From the NCBI RefSeq assembly GCF_030504545.1, contig NZ_JAUKWP010000001.1, forward strand, positions 171,255 to 235,254: a stretch of DNA of 64,000 nt, written 5' to 3'. This document shows positions 10,452-20,198 of the stretch, in pieces. The notes under the pieces were generated by a model. It was not told the DNA's origin. It searched no databases and was given only the letters and a program-made list of their open reading frames with translations. The stretch comes from Lactobacillus sp. YT155 (GTDB lineage Bacteria; Bacillota; Bacilli; Lactobacillales; Lactobacillaceae). The stretch's first letter is position 1, and the number at the start of each line of letters is the position of its first letter. Both the position numbers and the translations under genes were made by a program.

Positions 10452-11436
10452 CCAACCATTTGAATTCATTTAGTTTACGAAGTTTTAGTAATACAATCCC
10501 TAATGCCAATGACTCGAAGAAAACTAATGAAAAGTTTACTGTTCCTGTCACGTTTAGGAATGATTGATTTAAAAACATAAATGAAAATTGAGTTAAATAC
10601 ATCACCGAACTGATTTTTCTCATTTCAAAGGCGTAAGGAATATCCATCTTGATTGTTAACAATAGACTGAAAATAAAGTAGCAAATTACTGGGTAGATGA
10701 ATAACTGATCGGTGGAGATTAAAAATCCCCGTTTCATATATAGTTCCACACCCCAAAGCATCAACGAAACCATTAATCCTAACCAATACACACCACGGTT
10801 AGAACGGATGCTATCTACTTTATCGCGAGCAATGATATCACCTACAGCAAAATAAATTGGTCCCATTAATAGTGTTACAGGTGGTGCTAAAACATCTTTA
10901 ATATAGAAAACAATTGGATTGTTAACTTTCATAGTAAATGTCGCAACTGCCAAAAAGATTAATGCGGCTAAGAATGTTTTAAACCAAACGGCAAATTTTT
11001 TAAAGACTACAAAGTATAATACCGCAGCGATGATACATGCAGCTAAATACCATGATCCGCTGTACGTTGATTGTGTAGCAATATCGACTAGGAATTTGAA
11101 CACATTACTTTCATCGAACACACCGGTCGTATTGCTGAACCAGGATTCCCAAACCCATTTCCAGTTAAAGAGTAACCAGAAAATAAAAATCAAGCCGATT
11201 CGTTTTGTATAGCTAGCGACTATTTCGTTAGTTTGAGTTTTATCTTTTTGAATCTTCTTACTAAGAAAGAATCCCGACGCCACAAAAAATAATGGGAATG
11301 CTAGACGTCCAATTCCTTGGAATAGTACGTCATTTATCATTGGATTAACATCTGAAAAAGCAGATGAGTTAATTCCAACAATAAAAATAGCCCCAATAAA
11401 TTTCATTAAATCAATTCCGTCGTAATTTCTCTCCAT
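10438..11436 (-). CDS. Acyltransferase-3 family membrane protein
   Basis: A 332-aa protein with about ten hydrophobic segments and the family start GIDLMKFIGAIFIVGIN, then FPLFFVASGFFLSKK, typical of acyltransferase 3 proteins (OatA/WecH/NolL-like) that O- or N-acetylate surface sugars. There is no C-terminal SGNH domain, so it is not a full OatA. The substrate cannot be told from sequence or context. ATG follows AGGAGA. It is monocistronic, ending in its own terminator, divergent from the small-gene unit at 11.6 kb. Confidence 0.8.
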   Translation of the reverse strand: MERNYDGIDLMKFIGAIFIVGINSSAFSDVNPMINDVLFQGIGRLAFPLFFVASGFFLSKKIQKDKTQTNEIVASYTKRIGLIFIFWLLFNWKWVWESWFSNTTGVFDESNVFKFLVDIATQSTYSGSWYLAACIIAAVLYFVVFKKFAVWFKTFLAALIFLAVATFTMKVNNPIVFYIKDVLAPPVTLLMGPIYFAVGDIIARDKVDSIRSNRGVYWLGLMVSLMLWGVELYMKRGFLISTDQLFIYPVICYFIFSLLLTIKMDIPYAFEMRKISSVMYLTQFSFMFLNQSFLNVTGTVNFSLVFFESLALGIVLLKLRKLNEFKWLDLAY

Positions 11437-11537
11437 AATTCTACACTCTCCTAAATATAATTTAACTCAATATTCATGAGTGCAAAGCTAACCATAAGCA
11501 AAATTTAATCATCTTAAAGAATAATTAATGATTTTAC

Positions 11538-11566
11538 TTGACAATAGACCGTCGGTCTATTAATAT
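11538..11566 (+). promoter_or_regulatory. Promoter with palindromic operator filling the spacer
   Basis: TTGACA (11538-11543), then exactly 17 nt forming the perfect palindrome ATAGACCGTCGGTCTAT (11544-11560), then TAATAT (11561-11566). Such a site is typical of TetR-family repressors that block RNA polymerase. Downstream, a 12-bp tandem repeat containing TATAAT (11572-11583, 11584-11595, and a partial third) may provide alternative -10 boxes. No cognate repressor gene is adjacent. Confidence 0.85.
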
Positions 11567-11632
11567 AAAACTATAATCAAAAGTATAATCAAAAGTATAA
11601 AAATCGAATAAATTTAAGAATTGAGGATAATT

Positions 11633-11893
11633 ATGAAATATATGGACGTTTTAGATAAAGTAAGTCAACAAAGTAACCAATCTACTGCTACTTGTGAGAA
11701 AGTTATTGATGCTTATCAAAAATACTGTGAAGTTGAAATTAAGCGACCCTTCAAAGAAGAAGTTGATGAACCAATGATTGATTGGATTACTGCTTCAACT
11801 AAAGAAAAACGTGACGATGTGACTGTTATTTTGCAAACTTTGGTAAAAGAAGTTAGAGCTACCATCAAGAACCACATTCCTTTTGTTAAATAA
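11633..11893 (+). CDS. Small protein of unknown function (86 aa)
   Basis: I do not recognise this family. The 86-aa product is soluble, charged and probably mostly helical, with one Cys, ending in IKNHIPFVK. No membrane segment or signal peptide is visible. ATG at 11633 follows GAGG; a TTG at 11621 is in frame but overlaps the Shine-Dalgarno. It is the first gene after the palindromic-operator promoter and is followed 21 bases later by another small gene, so the two form an inducible unit. A fragment of its C-terminal coding region recurs at 12151-12177. Confidence 0.7.
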   Translation: MKYMDVLDKVSQQSNQSTATCEKVIDAYQKYCEVEIKRPFKEEVDEPMIDWITASTKEKRDDVTVILQTLVKEVRATIKNHIPFVK

Positions 11894-11914
11894 TTTTTGA
11901 ATGAGGAAAATGAT

Positions 11915-12133
11915 ATGAGTAAGTACGATTTATTGTGGCAAGAGATTCAAAAAGATGGTCGCCCAACATTTCGACTTTCCTTTTCAGGTATTGAAGAGTT
12001 AGGACACGTTCCCATCGATCATTCTTTTTTAAATGCTAAAAAAGAACTTCGTGATTATGGCTACGAAGTTGGAAAAATATCAATGAAAGACCAAACTGTA
12101 GTTTTTAATAAAATTGATCTTATTAAAGAATAA
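11915..12133 (+). CDS. Small protein of unknown function (72 aa)
   Basis: A 72-aa soluble protein (MSKYDLLWQEIQKDG...), not recognised. The pattern of short strands and helices (PTFRLSFSGIEELG, KISMKDQTVVFNKID) suggests a compact alpha/beta fold, but no function can be named. ATG follows GAGGAAAATGAT with usable spacing. It sits 21 bases downstream of the 86-aa gene under the same promoter. Confidence 0.68.
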   Translation: MSKYDLLWQEIQKDGRPTFRLSFSGIEELGHVPIDHSFLNAKKELRDYGYEVGKISMKDQTVVFNKIDLIKE

Positions 12134-12218
12134 TTAATGATTTTATTGGTAAACTTTGGTAAAAGAAGCTAGAATTAGTCTTAAGTTATCAAATAATTTG
12201 CAGAAGAGGTTATTGATT
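12123..12218 (+). pseudogene. Decayed partial copy of the 11.5-11.9 kb unit
   Basis: Bases 12123-12145 are identical (23/23) to 11514-11536, just upstream of the palindromic promoter. Bases 12151-12168 are identical (18/18) to 11835-11852 in the 86-aa gene. The translated fragment LVKEARISLK parallels LVKEVRATIK. The following AAATAATTT...GAGG...ATG also parallels the spacer before the 72-aa gene. It looks like a duplicate of the unit that lost about 0.3 kb, including the operator and most of the gene. Confidence 0.7.
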
Positions 12219-12749
12219 ATGCCCCGACCAAAAACGAAAGAAGAATTAATCACCGCCAGCAATACCGGATTTGAGAAACTATTTGCTTTATTAGATTCCG
12301 CATCGCCAGAATCCCTTAATGGTGAATTTCATTTTGATTCCGAAAAAAATAAAGAAGCTCATTGGCAACGCGATAAAAACATTAAAGATGCTTTGTGTCA
12401 TCTATACGAATGGCAAGAATTACTTATTAATTTTGTTACTGCCAATCAAAAAGGCATGGAAACTTCGTTCTTACCAGCAGGTTATAATTGGAAAACTTAC
12501 GGTCAAATGAACATTGAGTTTCGAGATAAGCATCAAAAAACAACTTATGACGAAGCCGTTCAACTCCTTAAAAATAGTCATCGCGAATGTATGAATTTAT
12601 TAAGTGATTTTTCAAACGACGAGCTCTTCTCCAAAGGAGTTTATAAATGGACTGGCGGAACTACATTAGGTAGCTATTTCACTTCCTCGACTTCAAGTCA
12701 TTATGATTGGGCCACCAAGAAAATTCGCAAATATTTGAAATCCTTATAA
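12219..12749 (+). CDS. ClbS/DfsB family protein (DUF1706)
   Basis: A 176-aa soluble four-helix-bundle protein of the DinB-like superfamily. PRPKTKEELITASNTGFEKL at the start, DALCHLYEWQELL in the middle and YKWTGGTTLGSYFTSSTSSHYDWA near the end match the DUF1706/ClbS pattern. E. coli ClbS is a cyclopropane hydrolase protecting against colibactin, but most relatives have no known substrate. ATG at 12219 chosen after AGAGG; the open frame upstream is a remnant of another gene. It lies at the end of the accessory block and may be co-transcribed with the two small genes. Confidence 0.8.
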   Translation: MPRPKTKEELITASNTGFEKLFALLDSASPESLNGEFHFDSEKNKEAHWQRDKNIKDALCHLYEWQELLINFVTANQKGMETSFLPAGYNWKTYGQMNIEFRDKHQKTTYDEAVQLLKNSHRECMNLLSDFSNDELFSKGVYKWTGGTTLGSYFTSSTSSHYDWATKKIRKYLKSL

Positions 12750-12750
12750 C

Positions 12751-12785
12751 AAAAAAAAGACTTCGTGTAAACGAAGTCTTTTTTA
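12751..12785. terminator. Bidirectional terminator ClbS-like gene / veg
   Basis: Stem AAGACTTCGT / ACGAAGTCTT (12757-12766 and 12771-12780), loop GTAA, with A-run and T-run on either side, between convergent genes. Confidence 0.9.
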
Positions 12786-12794
12786 TTATCTATT

Positions 12795-13052
12795 CTATTG
12801 TTCTGTAGCAACTTGATCACTTTCAAAAGTGATATCAATTGATTTTGTTAATAGATCAGCATAGCTATATGAAACACGTTCAAAAGCATTTTCGTCTTGA
12901 TCTAAATCAACTACAAAGACTGAATGAAAAGTTTCAGCAAGTTTACCTTTACGGCGAATAACTTTTTTTCTTCCAGCTTGGGCTACAACTGTAAGGTTTT
13001 CTCCGATATGTTCATCAAGAGTATCCTTGATTTTAGCTAAAGATGTTGGCAT
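12795..13052 (-). CDS. veg: Veg family protein
   Basis: An 85-aa basic protein (MPTSLAKIKDTLDEHIGENL...GRKKVIRRKGKL) with a small beta-barrel-like pattern. Veg is conserved in Firmicutes and affects biofilm matrix gene expression in B. subtilis; its molecular role is unclear. Position next to rsmA matches Bacillus (rnmV-ksgA-yabG-veg). ATG follows GGGAGTGA. The C-terminal tail is acidic (FESDQVATEQ). Confidence 0.9.
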   Translation of the reverse strand: MPTSLAKIKDTLDEHIGENLTVVAQAGRKKVIRRKGKLAETFHSVFVVDLDQDENAFERVSYSYADLLTKSIDITFESDQVATEQ

Positions 13053-13123
13053 ATTATCACTCCCTCATGAGAAATATCTTAACATAAATTTAATAATTAA
13101 GCAATACCTCATCAGAAGTAATG

Positions 13124-13999
13124 TTACTTACCTAACAGATCAAACATTTCCTTAAATTTTTCGATTGGTAATTGTTCTGCTCTAGTGTTTTCTGGGATAT
13201 CTAATTGCGCTAGAACTCCTCTAACTCTCTCTTTGACTGCATCAGTTCTGCCGAGCATATTCAATAAGTTATTCCACAAACTTTTTCTCTTTTGAGCAAA
13301 ACATGAACGAACAAATTTATTGAATTCCTTGAAATTTTCAATCTGATATTTATTAGTTGTCATTTTTGTTAGGCTAACAACTGCTGAATCGATCTTTGGT
13401 TGAGGAAAGAAAGCTTTCTTTCCAATGATAATAGAAATTTTCGCATCCATTCGACTTTGCACACCAATACTTAGTGACCCATATTCGCGATGACCAGGAG
13501 TTGCCGTTACTCGTTCGGCAACTTCTTTTTGCATCATTAAAACTAAATTATCAAAAACAATTTCTTCATCAAGTAACTGTAAAAGAATTGGTGTCGTGAT
13601 GTAATATGGCAAATTGGCTACCACTTTCACTGCTCCAGTGATTTGTTTTTCATTGATAAATTCTTTCAAATCAACTTTTAAGATATCTTGATTAATAATT
13701 TCAACATTTTGATAGTCCATTAAAGTATCAGCTAAAACTGGCAATAATGATTCATCAATTTCAAAAGCATAGACCATCTTTGCGCGTTGAGCGAGTTTCT
13801 CAGTTAAAGCTCCAATACCGGGTCCAATCTCAATAACTGTATCCGTGTCGGTTAGTTCAGCCGCATCACAAATTTGATCAATTGCTGTTTCACTAGTCAA
13901 AAAGTTTTGACCAAGTTGTTTCTTAGCTCTTAATTTGAATTTTTTAATGATTGCATTGGTTTTAATTGGATTAGCAATGCTCAATTTATTTTCGGTCAT
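13124..13999 (-). CDS. rsmA: 16S rRNA dimethyladenosine methyltransferase
   Basis: 291 aa. Dimethylates two adjacent adenines at the 3' end of 16S rRNA (KsgA); loss gives kasugamycin resistance. SAM-binding motif VIEIGPGIGALTEKL, catalytic motif NLPYYITTPIL, and C-terminal rRNA-binding region (QKRKSLWNNL). The ATGA overlap with rnmV shows translational coupling. Confidence 0.97.
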   Translation of the reverse strand: MTENKLSIANPIKTNAIIKKFKLRAKKQLGQNFLTSETAIDQICDAAELTDTDTVIEIGPGIGALTEKLAQRAKMVYAFEIDESLLPVLADTLMDYQNVEIINQDILKVDLKEFINEKQITGAVKVVANLPYYITTPILLQLLDEEIVFDNLVLMMQKEVAERVTATPGHREYGSLSIGVQSRMDAKISIIIGKKAFFPQPKIDSAVVSLTKMTTNKYQIENFKEFNKFVRSCFAQKRKSLWNNLLNMLGRTDAVKERVRGVLAQLDIPENTRAEQLPIEKFKEMFDLLGK

Positions 14000-14542
14000 T
14001 TGGACTCCTGTGAAATAGCTTCTTTTAATTCTTCAATCGTAATATTGAATCGATTTACCTTGCTCAAGAATTGTTTTGAGTTTCCGTAGCCAATATGTAG
14101 TTTATCGCCCACTTCCTCACGCAACTTCTTGGATTCTGGATAACCAATTAGTTTTAAATCAATTAATTGTGAGCGTTCAATTTGAACAGAATTTTTCTTC
14201 GGTGTAGCAACATGATTAAGTGCATCAATCAAATCTTCTTTTGTAGCGTGCTCAACTCCCAAACTATGTCCTGAATGTTTAGGTACAGCTTTAGTCCGAG
14301 GTAAAAAAGCTTGCTTAGCATCCGGGATTTGCTCAATTATTTTCTGGCGGATTTTATTTCCATTAAAATCGGGATCGGTTAGTACAATCACCCCTCGATT
14401 TTTTTGTGCCAACTTAATCTGTTCAATCACTTCTTCGTCAATTGCGGAGCCTTTAGTTTCAATCGTATCAATTCCTTTGAAAAAGCTTCGCAAATGAATG
14501 GTGTCAGACTTGCCTTCGACCACGATTATTTCGTTAATTTCT

Positions 14543-14550
<8 letters not shown>
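13996..14550 (-). CDS. rnmV: Ribonuclease M5
   Basis: 184 aa. Matures the 5S rRNA precursor. The N-terminal Toprim domain shows Glu in IIVVEGKSD and the DPD motif in VIVLTDPDFNGNKIR. ATG at 14550 chosen by family N-terminus; it overlaps the tatD stop by 8 nt, whereas the longer open frame would run deep into tatD. Cluster order tatD-rnmV-rsmA is conserved in Firmicutes. Confidence 0.94.
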
Positions 14551-17399
<2,849 letters not shown>

Positions 17400-17402
17400 T
17401 TA

Positions 17403-18236
17403 TTAATGATTCTCATCCAATAAATTCAGTTGTTCATTTTGCATCATTCGATTCTTTATGCCAATAATTTTTTGAAATTCAATTGCGTTTTTGTTGGCGT
17501 GCAATCCACCATTATTGTTAAAAATAACCACAACTTTTTTTACTTTTTTAGAAACTTCTAACACTGCTTGCCCCAACTGTTTCAATTCTTCAGTTGAATA
17601 ATCATAATTGGTTCTCGCCCCTGTTTCAAAACCAAGTTTCGTATTCCAACCAGCAGTATTACGACCGTGAAATCTGAAAAAGGCTAGTGAGTCATTAGTA
17701 ATCGTCACGTCAAAAGGTACACGACTTTCGGTTACCTGTGGTTCATCAACAATTGCTAAAGTAACTTGATATTCTTTCATCAAATTAACCATTCGGTCAT
17801 GATATTGTTCGTTATACCATCTTTGATTACGAAACTCGACTATTAAAGAAAAATCCTTTAGATAATCAAATATTCTTCGCAGGTATAAAATGTTTTCTTT
17901 TGACACATCAAAATAGCCTGGAAATTGTAATAAAATTCCAGTTAACTTATTCTTCAAAGGTGCCAGAGCTTGCTTCAAACTCTGGCACTCTTTTTCTATC
18001 TGTATTTCTGTTGCTTCACTCTGTTTGGTAATAACCTTACTGGCTTTAATGATAAATCGAAAGTCTTCATCGACATCATCATGCCACTTTTGCGTTACAG
18101 TTTCGTTTTTAATTCCATAAAAGAAACTATCAACTTCAACACATTCATAGAATTGCGAGTATTCCGGCAAAGTTATTTTTTTCTTATCCAGTAAGTCTGG
18201 ATGTTGTGCCCAATTAGTTAAACCTACGGTTATCAT
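17403..18236 (-). CDS. DUF72 family protein (YecE/YunF-like)
   Basis: A 277-aa soluble TIM-barrel-like protein. Family hallmarks: ECVEVDSFFYGIK near the start, FRFIIKASKVIT, LTGILLQFPGYF, SLIVEFRNQRWYN, FFRFHGRNTAGW and VVVIFNNNGGLHANKNA. The usual function of DUF72 is not established. ATG follows AGGTGAATAG and lies 8 bases after the stop of the HELLH-motif gene, with which it is likely co-transcribed. Confidence 0.87.
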   Translation of the reverse strand: MITVGLTNWAQHPDLLDKKKITLPEYSQFYECVEVDSFFYGIKNETVTQKWHDDVDEDFRFIIKASKVITKQSEATEIQIEKECQSLKQALAPLKNKLTGILLQFPGYFDVSKENILYLRRIFDYLKDFSLIVEFRNQRWYNEQYHDRMVNLMKEYQVTLAIVDEPQVTESRVPFDVTITNDSLAFFRFHGRNTAGWNTKLGFETGARTNYDYSTEELKQLGQAVLEVSKKVKKVVVIFNNNGGLHANKNAIEFQKIIGIKNRMMQNEQLNLLDENH

Positions 18237-18244
18237 CTATTCAC

Positions 18245-19171
18245 CTATCGAATAATATAATCAATTTGATACTTGTCTAAAAGATCTGCCACTTTCATTT
18301 GGTATGTATTTTGGAAAAATTCAGGGGTTGTTTCTTGTTGTGTGAATTCAATGACTCCCGAATTTTGTAAATTACTTTTAGTTTCTAAAATATAAGGTCG
18401 CTGATTTTTTTGATTAACAAATTCTGTATGAACTAATTCAAAAATCTGATTTACTGCCAATCTCAATTGTCGCTGACTTAATACCGGAGTGACGGTTACA
18501 AACTGGTTGTGCAATAAATCAATATATCCGTACTTCTGAATTGATTCATCGAAATCTTTGAATAACTGAACCAAAGCACTGTGATATTGAGTCTTATTGG
18601 TAACTTCTGAGATGGATTCATTTATGGTTTGTGCTAGTTCATAGGCTTGTGGATATTTCTGATCAAAATATTGATTGTCCAACATGATAAGTGTCCGGTA
18701 AAGAATTAATTTCTCATCATCTACTGCTTGTCCATCGGCTGCCAATAACTCGCTAGTTCCTTGATTGAGTGAATCTTGAATTTCTTCATCACGAACTTTT
18801 TCAGCTTGCTCCCACTCGGAAATCAAGCGGTGATCAATCACTTCTTTTAGAGCCATTGCCGTAGTTTGTGCTTGCTGATTGAAACTGGCATCACTACTAA
18901 ATAAATTGAACTCCATTTTAGAATAGTCACCAAAGTCTAATTTAATATGCAATAACTCGTGAATAAGCATATACTCAATATTAGGGGAATTGGTAATTTG
19001 AATTGTAATCACTTCACCGCTCACGCTGTGCTGTGATTGATTTAAATTCAAAAAACTATCTGTTTTTTCATTATCAACTTCAATTTCAATTTCTTTATCA
19101 GACAAGTCAATAATTTGTTGGTAGAGCTGATTAGCTCTGGTGGAAAAACTGTTAATATCAATCTTCTTCAT
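18245..19171 (-). CDS. HELLH-motif protein, putative zinc-dependent peptidase-like
   Basis: A 308-aa soluble protein without signal peptide. Residues 69-75 give LIHELLH, an HExxH zinc motif, within IEYMLIHELLHIKLDFGDYS; a later Asp/Glu could be the third ligand but is not obvious. Lactobacillus homologues are often labelled IpaB/EvcA family, a name with no functional support that I know of. Upstream strands (GEVITIQIT) plus the motif resemble a gluzincin-like minimal domain, followed by a long helical region. ATG after AGAGG. Operon with the DUF72 gene. Protease activity is inference. Confidence 0.6.
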   Translation of the reverse strand: MKKIDINSFSTRANQLYQQIIDLSDKEIEIEVDNEKTDSFLNLNQSQHSVSGEVITIQITNSPNIEYMLIHELLHIKLDFGDYSKMEFNLFSSDASFNQQAQTTAMALKEVIDHRLISEWEQAEKVRDEEIQDSLNQGTSELLAADGQAVDDEKLILYRTLIMLDNQYFDQKYPQAYELAQTINESISEVTNKTQYHSALVQLFKDFDESIQKYGYIDLLHNQFVTVTPVLSQRQLRLAVNQIFELVHTEFVNQKNQRPYILETKSNLQNSGVIEFTQQETTPEFFQNTYQMKVADLLDKYQIDYIIR

Positions 19172-19272
19172 TTTATTTCCTCTTTTTCTAGGAAAATTAT
19201 ATCATCTAGATTATAATTTTAACTATTATATATGGGGTAAACTAATTTTTATCTTTAAAAGGCGGTAACCAA

Positions 19273-20169
19273 ATGTCTAAAATTGCAATTATAACTGATA
19301 GTTCATCATACCTAACAATTGATCAAGCTAAGGAACATAATATCGAAGTTCTTTCGATTCCAATTATCTGGAATGATCAAGAATACCGTGATATTATCGA
19401 TCTTTCTTTTGATGATTTCTATAAAAAATTATCAACCGAGGAAAAACTTCCTTCAACTTCGACTCCTTCAATAGGAGCTCTTGATGAAAAAATCAACGAA
19501 TTAAGAGATGCTGGCTACAATGAAATCATTGGAATATTTATTTCCAGTGGTATCAGTTCATTCGTCGCTAATGCAACTGTCTACGCACAAGAAAGAGAAG
19601 ACGTGAATTTCAAAGTCTTCGATTCTCATGTGACTTGTGCTGGATTAGCTAATATGGCATTACTTGCCTCAAAAATGGTAGCAGACGATCATACTAGTGA
19701 TGAAATCTTTGAAGCGCTGGCTAAACTTCGTGAAACGACTAATGTTCGTTTGATAGTTGATGATTTGAAACATCTCTCAAGAACTGGTCGTTTGAGTAAT
19801 GCCGCAAGTTTCATTGGTGGCATTTTGAACATCAAACCAATTATTGGCATGGATGTTCAAGAAGCTGGTAAGGGTGAACTATCCGTTATCGAAAAAGAGC
19901 GTACTTATCTCAAAGCCTTCAAAAAAGTCCAACAAGATGTTGGTGAACAAATAAAAGATAAAGACTACACCGTTAGAGCAACTGTGATTGATGCTCACGA
20001 TATTGAGAAGAGTAACGAATGGGTGGAAACTTTTGAAAAAGACTATCCTGACATGATTGTTGATACCAGTATCATTGGACCAGTTGTTGGTGTTCATACT
20101 GGTCAAGGTGCAATCTGTGTCATCTGGGGGCAAGATTGGGAAGAACTTGCCAATAGTTACAACAAATAA
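19273..20169 (+). CDS. DegV family fatty-acid-binding protein
   Basis: 298 aa. The start IAIITDSSSYLTIDQA and the later LPSTSTPSIGAL, IFISSGISSF and VDDLKHLSRTGRLSNAASF match DegV proteins, which bind fatty acids and serve as FakB subunits presenting them to the kinase FakA for phospholipid synthesis. No fakA is in the window, so the FakB role is inferred from family. Alone between the HELLH gene and asnB, with its own terminator. Confidence 0.9.
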   Translation: MSKIAIITDSSSYLTIDQAKEHNIEVLSIPIIWNDQEYRDIIDLSFDDFYKKLSTEEKLPSTSTPSIGALDEKINELRDAGYNEIIGIFISSGISSFVANATVYAQEREDVNFKVFDSHVTCAGLANMALLASKMVADDHTSDEIFEALAKLRETTNVRLIVDDLKHLSRTGRLSNAASFIGGILNIKPIIGMDVQEAGKGELSVIEKERTYLKAFKKVQQDVGEQIKDKDYTVRATVIDAHDIEKSNEWVETFEKDYPDMIVDTSIIGPVVGVHTGQGAICVIWGQDWEELANSYNK

Positions 20170-20197
20170 AAAAGCGTATCTAGTATACGCTTTTTTT
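20168..20197. terminator. Bidirectional terminator degV-family gene / asnB
   Basis: Stem AGCGTAT / ATACGCT with a short loop and A/T tails, between the convergent genes. Confidence 0.9.
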
Positions 20198-20198
20198 A

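Noticed and set aside
12156-12218. N-terminal extension of the ClbS-like protein
   Set aside because: The extension is a remnant of the 86-aa gene and the ATG at 12219 has the ribosome site.
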